64,000 nucleotides of DNA, taken from Comamonas testosteroni. Its GTDB lineage: Bacteria; Pseudomonadota; Gammaproteobacteria; Burkholderiales; Burkholderiaceae_C. The notes beneath the pieces were generated by a model. That model was not told the origin of the DNA. It made no database searches and was given only the letters and a program-made list of their open reading frames with translations. Each line of letters starts with the position of its first letter. Position 1 is the first letter of the stretch. Location: positions 78,969 through 142,968 of the forward strand of contig NZ_AWOR01000044.1 in assembly GCF_000761245.1 (NCBI RefSeq), written 5' to 3'. Below, piece after piece: positions 50,472-59,236 of the stretch. Position numbers and translations under genes: made by a program.

Positions 50472-51239
50472 ATGAATGACGATCAATTGCTACGCTATTC
50501 CCGTCACATCATGCTCGACGAAATCGGCATCGAAGGCCAGGAGCGCATTCTGGCGGCGCATGCAGTGATCATTGGAGCGGGCGGCTTGGGCTCGCCTGCC
50601 GCACTCTATCTGGGCTCGGCAGGTGTGGGGCGCATCACCATCGTCGACAACGACGTCGTGGACATGACCAATCTGCAGCGCCAGATTGCCCACACGACCG
50701 AACGCATAGGCATGCCCAAGGTGGAATCGATCCGCACTGCCGTACATGCCATCAATCCCGGGATCGAGATTCGCTGCATCCAGCAGCGTGCAACCGATAC
50801 CCTGCTCGACGAGCTGCTGCCCGAGGCCAGCATCGTGCTCGACTGCACCGACAACTACAAGACGCGCCAGGCTATCAATGCGGCCTGCGTACGTCACGGC
50901 GTCCCCCTGATCGAAGGAGCGGCCATCCGTGTCGATGGCCAGCTGATGGTCATTGATCCACGCAACCCCGACAGCCCATGCTATGCATGCGTCTTTCCGC
51001 CAGAGGCTGAATTCGAAGAGGTTCAGTGCTCAACCATGGGCGTCTTTGCCCCGCTGGTTGGACTGATAGGCACCCAGCAGGCAGCAGAAGCACTGAAGCT
51101 GATTGTCGGTTTTGGCCGATCTTCTGTCGGACAACTTCAAATGCTTGATGCACGTTCCATGGAGTGGAGTAGGATGAAAATAGCTAGGGTTAAAACCTGT
51201 GATGTCTGCGGAACGCCAAACACAAATTACAAAAAATGA
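50472..51239 (+). CDS. moeB: MoeB/ThiF-family adenylyltransferase
   Basis: The 255-residue E1-like enzyme activates the C-terminus of a ubiquitin-like sulfur carrier (MoaD or ThiS). It has RYSRHIMLDEIGIEGQERI at the N-terminus, the nucleotide loop GAGGLGSPAALYLGSAGVG near residue 36, DNDVVDMTNLQRQ, DCTDNYKTRQ, and zinc ligands CYACVF and CDVCG. Length fits MoeB. It lies behind the ctpA terminator, so it has its own promoter or read-through. Confidence 0.88.
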   Translation: MNDDQLLRYSRHIMLDEIGIEGQERILAAHAVIIGAGGLGSPAALYLGSAGVGRITIVDNDVVDMTNLQRQIAHTTERIGMPKVESIRTAVHAINPGIEIRCIQQRATDTLLDELLPEASIVLDCTDNYKTRQAINAACVRHGVPLIEGAAIRVDGQLMVIDPRNPDSPCYACVFPPEAEFEEVQCSTMGVFAPLVGLIGTQQAAEALKLIVGFGRSSVGQLQMLDARSMEWSRMKIARVKTCDVCGTPNTNYKK

Positions 51240-51345
51240 CAATACAATGATTTTTTCATGGGCCGTAGTTGATTTTCCACATTGCGAATTGAAATGACTC
51301 TCACCGCTTGATCCTTGGCGTCCACCTCATCAGCTTGCTACCGTC

Positions 51346-51726
51346 GTGAAACTGCGTACTTTTTTTGTTGAAGACAATCCCACGATTCGCGACAACCTGA
51401 TTGCGACGATGGCGGAGCTTGCCGATGTGGAAGCGGTCGGGGTGGCAGAGACCGAAGCCGATGCTGTACGCTGGCTCAGCCACAACCCTGACGCCTGGGA
51501 TCTGGTCATCGTGGACTTGTTCTTGCGCGAGGGCAGCGGTCTGGGCATCGTCACAAGCCTTCAACATCGACCACCGCAGAAAAAGTTGCTCGTGTTGAGC
51601 AATTACGCGACTGCCGATATACGACAGCGCTGCCTTGAACTCGGCGCAGATGCCGTATTTGACAAATCCAACGAAATAGATGCGCTTATCGATTTCTGTA
51701 TTGATTTAAATACCAGTAAATCTTGA
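51346..51726 (+). CDS. Receiver-only response regulator
   Basis: The 126-residue CheY-like protein has the acidic pair Glu9/Asp10 (FFVEDN), phospho-acceptor Asp57 (VIVDLFL) and the conserved Lys in VFDKSNE, so phosphorylation competence is intact. No output domain is attached. It starts with GTG 51346. It is convergent with the NarL-type regulator and near a CHASE3 kinase, which may be its donor. Codon use seems less G+C-rich than in the neighbours. Confidence 0.85.
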   Translation: MKLRTFFVEDNPTIRDNLIATMAELADVEAVGVAETEADAVRWLSHNPDAWDLVIVDLFLREGSGLGIVTSLQHRPPQKKLLVLSNYATADIRQRCLELGADAVFDKSNEIDALIDFCIDLNTSKS

Positions 51727-51740
51727 AAATAACGCAAAGT

Positions 51741-51771
51741 AAAAAAGGCTTGAATATTTCAAGCCTTTTTT
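51741..51771. terminator. Bidirectional terminator between two response-regulator genes
   Basis: AAAAAAGGCTTGAA and TTCAAGCCTTTTTT form a perfect symmetric hairpin with a 3-base loop; T-runs on both strands serve the convergent genes. Confidence 0.93.
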
Positions 51772-51784
51772 ATTTGAGCTTCCA

Positions 51785-52417
51785 TTAATCGATCAATCGA
51801 TTTTTCAACGCATAGTAGGTCAGGTCGCTATTTGAGGAAAGGCCCATTTTTTCCATGAGTCTTGTCCGGTAAGTGCTCACTGTTTTCACGCTCAGCGAAA
51901 GCGATTTGGCGATATCTCCAGCCGTCTCGCCGCGCGCAAGCTTCAGAAATACCTGAAACTCACGCTCCGACAGTTGCTCGTGTGCCGGAACATCATCCTT
52001 GCGGTTGAGTTGCTGGGCCAAAAGATCTGCGACTGCCGGCGTCAGGTAACGCCTTCCAAGAGCCACAGTCCGGATGGCCTCTGCAATATCCTGAGGATCG
52101 CACTCCTTGTTGAGATATCCGCTGGCACCCTGACGAATCAAGTTGATTGCGTAATGCTCCTCAGGGTATCCACTTAGTATCAGGATGCCCATATCAGGTG
52201 CTTTGGCTCTGAGCATGGCCAAGGCATCGATGCCGCTTTGCCCCGGCATGGACAAGTCCATCAGCAGCACGTCAATTTCATGCTCCCGAACCAGGTCAAT
52301 GGCCTCCCGCCCATTGCCCGCTTCTCCCACGACCCTCAGATCTACATGTTCCGACAGGAATTGGCGTAACCCCGAGCGAACAATCGCATGGTCATCCACT
52401 ATGCCTACTTTTATCAT
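51785..52417 (-). CDS. NarL/FixJ-type response regulator
   Basis: The 210-residue regulator has a receiver domain with Asp9, Asp10 and phospho-acceptor Asp54 (LLMDLSMPG), conserved Lys near 104 (GYLNKE) and a C-terminal LuxR helix-turn-helix (about 143-205; LSEREFQVFLKLARGETAGDIAKSLSLSVKTVSTYR). The ATG 52417 has an AGAGGTG site. Its start is 134 bases from that of the divergent histidine kinase, its likely partner. Confidence 0.92.
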   Translation of the reverse strand: MIKVGIVDDHAIVRSGLRQFLSEHVDLRVVGEAGNGREAIDLVREHEIDVLLMDLSMPGQSGIDALAMLRAKAPDMGILILSGYPEEHYAINLIRQGASGYLNKECDPQDIAEAIRTVALGRRYLTPAVADLLAQQLNRKDDVPAHEQLSEREFQVFLKLARGETAGDIAKSLSLSVKTVSTYRTRLMEKMGLSSNSDLTYYALKNRLID

Positions 52418-52550
52418 GAACACCTCTTTTCATGAAACTGCGCTCATCTCCAGGGCGCATCACATTTTAAGACCCGCACTATGATGTCAGTCGTTGACGC
52501 TACGGTTATGCAGAATATCAGGTAATTGCCTTGTAGGTGAGAGGAAGTAG

Positions 52551-53900
52551 ATGCGTTGGACCAATATCCGCAAAATTGCAGTCAGCCTGACGATCGCAGT
52601 CATTGCGGCAGTCTTAATGGTAAGCATTAATGAAGCAGGCTATAAGCGCTCGTTGCAGGCTCTGGACACGCTCACCAAGACGCAAGCCACCAGAGCAAAG
52701 CTCAATTTGCTGATGCAGCAAATGCTGGATGCGGAAACCGGCCTGCGCGGCTACCTGCTGACAGGAGAGGAGCGCTATCTGGAGCCCTATAACTCCGCCT
52801 CCGCCGCTATCAGCAGCAGCATGGACGAGCTGCGCGGCATCTTCATCATGGATCCCAAAGAGCTGGCAACCTTTACTCCGCTGGCCCGCCAGGTCGAGCG
52901 CAAGACCAGCGAAATGGAGCTGAGCCTGCGCCTTTATCGCCAGGGCAACGATGAAGCGTGGCGCTTTGTGATGTTTACCGACGTAGGCATGGAAAACATG
53001 GATGCCATACGGGGCCACATCAAAACCCTGATGGACAGCATCGACCAGCGCGTCAAGTCCAATCTCGCGGATATCGAACAAACGCTGGGTCTGTCACGCC
53101 TGGGAATTGCGACAGTGACCGCACTGGGGATTCTGGGCTTCTTCATGTATCTGCGACAGGCCAATGCGCTGCAGCACTCACATCAGCGCGAGCAGGAGAT
53201 TCAGCGCGATGAACGCAATCGTCTGGAGGAAGTCGTTCGCGACCGCACAGCGGCCCTCACCGAGCTGGCCACCCATTTGCAGCAGGTGCGCGAGGATGAG
53301 CGAGCGCACCTGGCACGCGAGTTGCACGACGAGCTGGGCTCGCTGCTGACCGCCGCGAAACTGGACGTAGCGCGCCTCAAGTCCAAGATCGACACCTCGA
53401 TACCCGACGTCTCCGAACGCATCACCCATCTGATCGAGACGCTCAACAGCGGAATTGCACTCAAACGCCGCATCATTGAGGACCTGCGCCCCTCTTCTCT
53501 CTCCAACCTGGGCCTGACCACCGCCCTGGAAATCCTGACCCGAGAATTCGGTGATCGCAGCAACATCGAGGTGGAATGCAGCCTGGAGCAAGTGGACCTG
53601 CCTGAGTCCACGCAGCTGACGGTCTATCGCGTCGTACAGGAGTCCCTCACCAACATCGGAAAATACGCCAGGGCCAGCCATGTAATCGTGACGGTGCACA
53701 ACTATCCCACCTATGTGGCCGTGCAGATTCAGGACGATGGTCAAGGGTTCGAGCCGGCCAGCATGCGCCCCAACTCCCATGGCCTGGCAGGCATGAAACA
53801 CCGTGTCGAAGCCGTTAGCGGCAGGCTCACCGTAGCATCCCAGCCCGGCAAGGGAACCACTATCTCGGCAGTCATTCCCTTGACAATGGCAAACACCTGA
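52551..53900 (+). CDS. CHASE3-domain sensor histidine kinase
   Basis: The 449-residue inner-membrane kinase has two membrane helices (about 9-27 and 185-202) flanking a periplasmic CHASE3 domain (about 40-175; EERYLEPY). HisKA_3 follows with phospho-acceptor His259 ([12 protein letters not shown]), then HATPase_c with N box ([12 protein letters not shown]), DDGQGF and G box ([16 protein letters not shown]). HisKA_3 kinases normally pair with NarL-type regulators, as the divergent neighbour is. The signal is unknown. Confidence 0.92.
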   Translation: MRWTNIRKIAVSLTIAVIAAVLMVSINEAGYKRSLQALDTLTKTQATRAKLNLLMQQMLDAETGLRGYLLTGEERYLEPYNSASAAISSSMDELRGIFIMDPKELATFTPLARQVERKTSEMELSLRLYRQGNDEAWRFVMFTDVGMENMDAIRGHIKTLMDSIDQRVKSNLADIEQTLGLSRLGIATVTALGILGFFMYLRQANALQHSHQREQEIQRDERNRLEEVVRDRTAALTELATHLQQVREDERAHLARELHDELGSLLTAAKLDVARLKSKIDTSIPDVSERITHLIETLNSGIALKRRIIEDLRPSSLSNLGLTTALEILTREFGDRSNIEVECSLEQVDLPESTQLTVYRVVQESLTNIGKYARASHVIVTVHNYPTYVAVQIQDDGQGFEPASMRPNSHGLAGMKHRVEAVSGRLTVASQPGKGTTISAVIPLTMANT

Positions 53901-54058
53901 ACTCGGTGCGCAGGTCAACGCAGTCCTACATGACTGTCCCTAAATACCCCGACCCTGGTGACAGAAGCTCACCGTCAAGCTTGGGCTGCGCAGTTCTCTA
54001 CAGTCAATACATGGCCGTACAGCAATGCCTGTCGGTCTGCATTCGAAAGGAGAAAACC

Positions 54059-54220
54059 ATGTTGCACTACGCCATTGTCTTTCTGGTGATTGCCTTGATC
54101 GCTGCAGTTTTCGGTTTCGGCGGGATTGCGGCCAGCGCCGTAGGTATTGCCAAGATTCTGTTTTTCGTCTTTCTGGTCATGGCCGTCATCACCTTCCTGA
54201 TGGGCCTCGTGAAGAAATGA
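54059..54220 (+). CDS. DUF1328 small membrane protein (YtjA type)
   Basis: The 53-residue protein has two hydrophobic helices ([20 protein letters not shown] and [20 protein letters not shown]) and the DUF1328 spacing. It begins at ATG 54059 behind AAAGGAG. Such proteins are often induced under stress, but the molecular role is unknown. It heads a set of three small envelope proteins after the histidine kinase. Confidence 0.9.
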   Translation: MLHYAIVFLVIALIAAVFGFGGIAASAVGIAKILFFVFLVMAVITFLMGLVKK

Positions 54221-54383
54221 CCAAGCGACCGAATGTGTAGAACTTTGTTCATGCACATTGCACAAACCACCAGTATTCGCCATGATCGTTCTCAACTTCT
54301 GCCTCCTGGAGGCAGGGTTCCGCAGACCGGCGTTACTGCACACGCTGTCACGAAAATTTCTAGATTTCAGGGAGTTCCAAACA

Positions 54384-54926
54384 ATGAGCCAAGCCGTAAA
54401 AGACGCCAAGGACACGGTTGAAGATCTCAAGGGCGCCGCCAAGGATGTGGCAGCCGACGTCAAGGACACGGCAAAGCACGCCGCCCAATCTGCCCAGAAT
54501 GCTGCGCACAAGATGGCCGACGCAGCGCAGGATGCCGTGGACTCAGGCAAGCAGGCCGCCCACAAGATGGTCAATGAAGCACGCGACGTAGCCGAGGATG
54601 TTGCCGACAAGGTTGAGGACACCGCACGCCGCGCAAGGCGCACGGCCTCCGAGGCGATAGACTCCACAGGGCGTCATATACGCAATCTCGACGACAGCGA
54701 GAACCCGCTGATCGACAACCTGGCCAACCGCGCACAGGACCTGGCCGAGCGCAGCATCAACTTCTGGGCCGACAGCTCGCACCGTGCACGCCGTCAGTTA
54801 AACACAGCAGCGGATGCGACCACCAAGTATGTCTCGGAACAACCCGGGCGTTCCGTGCTGATCGCCGCTGCGACCGGGGCGGCCCTGGCAACGGCCTTCT
54901 TTCTGGGCCGCTCGCGCAGGAAGTAA
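54384..54926 (+). CDS. YqjD/ElaB-like amphipathic stress protein
   Basis: The 180-residue protein is mostly an 11-residue-periodic amphipathic helix rich in Ala, Lys, Asp and Glu (KDAKDTVEDLKGAAKDVAADVKD and similar repeats), like LEA proteins. A C-terminal glycine-rich hydrophobic segment (SVLIAAATGAALATAFFLG) ends in RSRRK, as in the tail-anchored ribosome-associated YqjD/ElaB family. It has an atypically long helical part. ATG 54384 lies behind GGGAG. Confidence 0.8.
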   Translation: MSQAVKDAKDTVEDLKGAAKDVAADVKDTAKHAAQSAQNAAHKMADAAQDAVDSGKQAAHKMVNEARDVAEDVADKVEDTARRARRTASEAIDSTGRHIRNLDDSENPLIDNLANRAQDLAERSINFWADSSHRARRQLNTAADATTKYVSEQPGRSVLIAAATGAALATAFFLGRSRRK

Positions 54927-54999
54927 CTCTTGGAGCGTGTTGACGTTCCTAGCTTTCGCAGGCGTGCTTTGCGCCTTTTCAAAACCAAGGGAGAACCAT

Positions 55000-55320
55000 A
55001 TGAAGAATCTGACTCGTGCTTTGGCTTTCAGTCTGGTCGCTGCGACGACCGTGCTGGCAACCACAGCCTGTTCGGTGGCTCGTGACCAGCAGACTGTGGG
55101 CTCCTATGTAGATGACGCCGGCATCACCACAGCGGTGAAGGCCAAGATGGCCGAAGACAAGAATGTCTCGGCAACCGCCATCAGCGTGGAAACCATGAAC
55201 GGCACCGTGCAGCTGTCGGGCTTTGCCAAATCCGAAGCAGAAAAAGCCCGTGCCGGCGAAATTGCCCGCACGACCAAGCATGTGCGCGACGTGCGCAACA
55301 GCATCGTGGTCAGGCCCTGA
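55000..55320 (+). CDS. BON-domain lipoprotein
   Basis: The 106-residue precursor has a lipoprotein signal with lipobox TTAC (Cys near residue 24) and one BON domain (about 40-105; DDAGITTAVKAKMAEDKNVSATAISVETMNGTVQLSG). BON domains occur in OsmY-type periplasmic stress proteins and bind phospholipid. The ATG 55000 follows GGGAGAACC. A strong terminator follows. Confidence 0.9.
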   Translation: MKNLTRALAFSLVAATTVLATTACSVARDQQTVGSYVDDAGITTAVKAKMAEDKNVSATAISVETMNGTVQLSGFAKSEAEKARAGEIARTTKHVRDVRNSIVVRP

Positions 55321-55370
55321 TGCGGCCCGCCTGAGGCAAGGCCCTGCCTAAGGGCAGCGCTTACAGCCCC

Positions 55371-55403
55371 AAAGCCAGCTTTTGAGCTGGCTTTGTTTTT
55401 TTT
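55371..55403 (+). terminator. Rho-independent terminator after BON gene
   Basis: AAAGCCAGCT (55371-55380) and AGCTGGCTTT (55385-55394) pair perfectly with a 4-base loop, then G and eight T. Confidence 0.95.
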
Positions 55404-55442
55404 CCTACTCCGGTCAGCGGACTTCCCCATTAAAGTGTTCGA

Positions 55443-56498
55443 ATGCAAGTTTTCAACTGCGAGGCCTGCGGGCACCTGATCTATTTTGAAAGCCTGCAAT
55501 GCGTGCATTGCGGTGCAAGCCAGGCATTTCTGCCCGATCAGCTGCGCGTCGGCATTCTGCCGTCGATCGGGTCTCCCGACGCACGCTATCGCCCCTGCGC
55601 CCACCGCCACAACATCAGCCTGTGCAATTTTGCGATCGAGGCTTCAGACCCGCAGCCGCTGTGCGTTTCCTGCCGACAGACCGAATGGCTGCCCGACGAC
55701 AGCGATCCCGCCAATGAGCTGCGTTGGGCCAAGATCGAGATCGCCAAGCGCAGGCTGTTCTACACCCTGGCCAGGCTGGGCCTGCTGGACCCTCATGGGC
55801 ACCGCGTGGCCGAGCCGCGCTTTTCCCTGCTCGCAGACCTGCCCGGCCAGAACCCCGTCATGACCGGCCATGCCAGCGGCATGATCACGCTCAACGTCGT
55901 CGAGGCAGACGACGACGAGCGCGCCAAACGCCGCCAGGCCTTTCACGAGCCCTATCGCACGCTGACAGGACATCTGCGCCACGAATCAGGGCATTTCTAC
56001 TGGGATCAGTTGATAGCGAACAGCGAGCATCTGGAGCGCTTCAGGGCATTGTTCGGCTATGAGAATCAGGACTATGCCCAGGCGCTGCAGCGCCATTACG
56101 GCAAGAACCCGCTGGACAACAGCTGGCGCAATCAGTTCATCAGTGCCTATGCCACGGCCCACCCCTGGGAGGACTGGGCCGAAACCTGGGCGCACTATCT
56201 GCACATGGTGGATTTGCTGGAGACCGCAGCCAGCTACGGCACCTGCATTACCGTGCCGGACATCCCGAGCCGCGGCCAGCAGCTCATTCAAAACCCGCTG
56301 GGGGCCGTGCCGCCCGATTTTTCGGTGATGCAGTCCCAGTGGGTGCCGCTCACGCTGCTGCACAACAGCCTGAATCGCAGCCTGGGCCATGGCGACGCCT
56401 ATCCATTCGCCATTTCGGGCCCGGCCTGGGACAAGCTGCGCTTTGTCCACGAGACCATCAGCAGCTATCGCAGCCAGATGACCAGCCAGGGAGGCTGA
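55443..56498 (+). CDS. Putative zinc-binding metallopeptidase with N-terminal zinc ribbon
   Basis: The 351-residue protein opens with a zinc ribbon (Cys6, Cys9, Cys20, Cys23) and has further Cys at 52, 61, 74 and 77. The HEXXH-type motif HESGH at residues 180-184 (LRHESGHFYW) with a downstream AETWAHYLHM helix matches the family of putative bacterial metallopeptidases with that ribbon. It is cytoplasmic by absence of a signal. Substrate is unknown. Confidence 0.8.
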   Translation: MQVFNCEACGHLIYFESLQCVHCGASQAFLPDQLRVGILPSIGSPDARYRPCAHRHNISLCNFAIEASDPQPLCVSCRQTEWLPDDSDPANELRWAKIEIAKRRLFYTLARLGLLDPHGHRVAEPRFSLLADLPGQNPVMTGHASGMITLNVVEADDDERAKRRQAFHEPYRTLTGHLRHESGHFYWDQLIANSEHLERFRALFGYENQDYAQALQRHYGKNPLDNSWRNQFISAYATAHPWEDWAETWAHYLHMVDLLETAASYGTCITVPDIPSRGQQLIQNPLGAVPPDFSVMQSQWVPLTLLHNSLNRSLGHGDAYPFAISGPAWDKLRFVHETISSYRSQMTSQGG

Positions 56499-56503
56499 AA
56501 GGC

Positions 56504-56998
56504 TCAGGCCTTGCGGCCGACCTTGAGCATCAGGCGCTCATGCACGCCCTTGGAGACAAACTTGTCCACATCGCCATTGAGCGTGGCAATCTCGCGCACA
56601 AAGGTGGAGCTGATGAACTGATAGCGATCGCTGGGCGTGAGGAACACGGTTTCCACTTCGGGCATCAGCGTGCGATTCATGCCGGCAAGCTGGAACTCAT
56701 AGTCGAAGTCCGTCACCGCGCGCAAGCCGCGCACCATGGCCTTGGCGCCGCGTGCGAGCACAAAATGCGCGAGCAGCCCGTCAAAGCTCTCCACCTCCAC
56801 CTGCGGATAATTGGCGCAGGACTCGCGCACCATGGCAATGCGCTCCTCCAGCGTGAACATCGTTTTTTTGTGATGGCCCGCTGCCACGGCGACGATGACC
56901 TTGCCAAACAGCTGTGCAGCCCGGCGCACCACATCTTCATGCCCCAGCGTGATCGGGTCAAAGGTTCCGGGGTAAACAGCAATCAGGTCCTGGCTCAT
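56504..56998 (-). CDS. coaD: Phosphopantetheine adenylyltransferase
   Basis: The 164-residue enzyme makes dephospho-CoA from phosphopantetheine and [24 protein letters not shown] at the N-terminus (TxGH motif), [24 protein letters not shown] and [10 protein letters not shown] are all intact. It is separated from rsmD by a terminator at 57098-57138, so it has its own promoter. Convergent with the metallopeptidase. Confidence 0.96.
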   Translation of the reverse strand: MSQDLIAVYPGTFDPITLGHEDVVRRAAQLFGKVIVAVAAGHHKKTMFTLEERIAMVRESCANYPQVEVESFDGLLAHFVLARGAKAMVRGLRAVTDFDYEFQLAGMNRTLMPEVETVFLTPSDRYQFISSTFVREIATLNGDVDKFVSKGVHERLMLKVGRKA

Positions 56999-57097
56999 GG
57001 CTTATCTCTCTCCTGCGGGTCTTGATGAGGGTGAGGGCTGCTGCAGTGCAGCAGTCAAGAGATTATGCATTCAGGCCTGCACAGCGTTGACCCATGC

Positions 57098-57138
57098 AAA
57101 AAAGAGCTGCTGACGCCTTTGCTCAAAGCGCCAGCAGC
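57098..57138 (-). terminator. Terminator of the M16-rsmD operon
   Basis: GCTGCTG (57106-57112) and CAGCAGC (57132-57138) form the outer stem with internal pairing; on the minus strand a 6-T run (57098-57103) follows. Confidence 0.82.
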
Positions 57139-57159
57139 CCTCGGTTCGGCAGCAAAGGT

Positions 57160-57870
57160 TTACTGCTTCTTCAGCAGATGCGCATGGACGGCGCCGGCCT
57201 TCAGATAGCGATGCAGCGCAAGCCCCATCTCCAGCAAGCGGTCCTCGGCCCAGGCTTCGGGAGCTTCCAGATAAATGAAGCCGCCGTCATTCAGGGCCGC
57301 CGTGGCGGCCTTGAGCGCGGGCTCGAACAGCTCGGTCTGCCCGAACGGCGGATCCAGCAAGATCAGATCCTGGCCCGCCACGGTCTTCAGGCAGCTCAGC
57401 GCATCGCCGCGCTGCACCTTGACCATCCGGGCATCGAGCTTTTGCTGAAGGCGCTGCAGCTGCTGCACCAGGGCGGCATCCTGCTCGTTCATGATGACGC
57501 TGCTGGCGCCGCGCGATGCGGCCTCGAAACCCAGCGCCCCCGTGCCCGCGAAGGCATCGATGCATTTCCAGTTGCTCAAGTCCTGGCCCAGCCAGTTGAA
57601 CAGGGTCTCGCGCACGCGATCGGGCGTGGGACGCAGACCGGGCTTTTGCGCCACGGCCAGGCGCGTGCGACGCCATTGCCCGCCGATGATGCGGATTTCA
57701 CCGGCCCCGGTGGCCGCCGGCTTGGCTGCGGCAGGCTGGGCGGCCTTGGCTCCGGGGCGGGCCGGGCGGCTGGCTGCCAGCTCCTGCGCCTTGCGCTCGG
57801 ACTCGTGAATCATCTTGTCCAGCGCCTTGCGGCCTGCGGGGGTGTGTAGCTTGATGGCACTGCGGCTCAT
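57160..57870 (-). CDS. rsmD: 16S rRNA (guanine966-N2)-methyltransferase
   Basis: The 236-residue SAM-dependent enzyme has an N-terminal Ala/Lys-rich extension of about 60 residues not in E. coli RsmD. The core follows: GGQWRRTRL, LRPTPDRVRETLFNWL, the SAM motif CIDAFAGTGALGFEA and the catalytic DPPFGQ. Its ATG overlaps the stop of the upstream M16 gene (ATGA). Terminator 57098-57138 ends the operon. Confidence 0.93.
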   Translation of the reverse strand: MSRSAIKLHTPAGRKALDKMIHESERKAQELAASRPARPGAKAAQPAAAKPAATGAGEIRIIGGQWRRTRLAVAQKPGLRPTPDRVRETLFNWLGQDLSNWKCIDAFAGTGALGFEAASRGASSVIMNEQDAALVQQLQRLQQKLDARMVKVQRGDALSCLKTVAGQDLILLDPPFGQTELFEPALKAATAALNDGGFIYLEAPEAWAEDRLLEMGLALHRYLKAGAVHAHLLKKQ

Positions 57871-59219
57871 GGCTTGGCTCCGAGAGTGATGGTGACCATG
57901 CGCTCGGGCTGAACCATGCGCTGCATCGCCTCCTTCACGTCCTTGGTGGTCAGAGCCTGAACGCGATCGGTCCAGTGCTCCAGATAATCGAGCGGCAGCC
58001 CGTTCCAGGCGATGTTGGCCACATTGCCCAGCAGCTTGCGATTGCTGTCTATGCGCAAGGCAAAGCCGCCGATCAGATTGTCCTTGGCCGCCTTGAGTTC
58101 CTTGTCGCTAGGACCTTCGGCAATGAATTTGCGCAACACGTCCTGCGAGACCTTGAGCGCCTCGGCCGCCTGATCGGGGCGGGTCTGCAGGCCGATGATG
58201 AAGGCGCCGCGATCCAGGCCCGGCGAGAAGTCGCTGGAGACACCATAGGTCAGGCCCCGCTTTTCACGCACCTCTTCCATCAGTCGCGAGGTAAAGCCGC
58301 CGCCGCCCAGAATGTGGTTGCCCACCATCACGGCGAGAAAATCGGGGTTGTTACGCGCAATGCCGGGCTGGCCGATCAGCACCTGGGCCTGGGCCGACTC
58401 GAACGGAATGTTCTCGACCTTGGCTTGCTGCAGATCCTGCACCTTGCCCACGGCAGGCAGCGGCGGGCAGTCGTTGCCATTGGTGGCCTGCAGCGGCCCC
58501 AGCAACTGCTTGACCATGGCATCGGCCTGCTGACGATTGACCGCTCCCACCACGCTGACCTTGGCGCGGCAGGCGGCAATCAGCTTGCGGTGAAAATCCT
58601 GCATGGCCGAAACATCGATCCGCCCCAGGCTGTCGACCGTGGTCTGATAGCCATAGGGCGAGCTGCCGAACACAGCCTTGCGGAAGGCCTTGGAGGCCAC
58701 GGTGCCGGGACGCGTATCGGCTTCCTTGATGGAGGCGCTCCAGCGCTCGCGGTCACGCTGCCACACGGCTTCCGGCCAACTTGGCGAGGCGATCTGGCGC
58801 GCCGCCAGGGCCACGGCCTTTTGCTGCAGATTGGGCTCGGTCAGAGTGCGCAGGCCGAAGCTGAAGCTGTCGCGCCCCGCGCTGGCGCCAAAGCTGGCGC
58901 CCAAATCGGCCCAGGCCTGACCCAGGCCGTTTTCATCCAGCGCAGGTGCATCGCCTGCCGCCTTGACCCCCTTGGAGGACATCATGGCCACGGCTGTCGC
59001 CAGGCCCACCTTGTCCTCGGGATCACGACGGCTGCCGGCGTCGAAGTCCACTTGCACATCCACCATGGGAATGCCGGGACTTTGCACCAGCCAGACCTGG
59101 GCGCCACTGGGCTGGGTCCAATGCTCTATCGGCAGCAAGGCCCAGGCAGACTGGGTCAGAAAACCCATTCCAGCGCTTACTACAAAAGCGCCAGCAGCTA
59201 TCTTTTTCATAGTTTTCAT
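57867..59219 (-). CDS. M16-family peptidase-like protein, no catalytic motif
   Basis: The 450-residue secreted protein has a signal peptide (MKKIAAGAFVVSAGMGFLTQSAWA) and two M16 domains. Where HXXEH should be, it has GLATAVAMM, so it cannot bind zinc there. The C-terminal half keeps the KRGLTYGV and R/Y substrate-binding segment. It is the probable non-catalytic partner of the adjacent active M16 protein in a periplasmic heterodimer. Confidence 0.9.
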   Translation of the reverse strand: MKTMKKIAAGAFVVSAGMGFLTQSAWALLPIEHWTQPSGAQVWLVQSPGIPMVDVQVDFDAGSRRDPEDKVGLATAVAMMSSKGVKAAGDAPALDENGLGQAWADLGASFGASAGRDSFSFGLRTLTEPNLQQKAVALAARQIASPSWPEAVWQRDRERWSASIKEADTRPGTVASKAFRKAVFGSSPYGYQTTVDSLGRIDVSAMQDFHRKLIAACRAKVSVVGAVNRQQADAMVKQLLGPLQATNGNDCPPLPAVGKVQDLQQAKVENIPFESAQAQVLIGQPGIARNNPDFLAVMVGNHILGGGGFTSRLMEEVREKRGLTYGVSSDFSPGLDRGAFIIGLQTRPDQAAEALKVSQDVLRKFIAEGPSDKELKAAKDNLIGGFALRIDSNRKLLGNVANIAWNGLPLDYLEHWTDRVQALTTKDVKEAMQRMVQPERMVTITLGAKP

Positions 59220-59236
59220 ATGTTTCTCCGCTGCGC

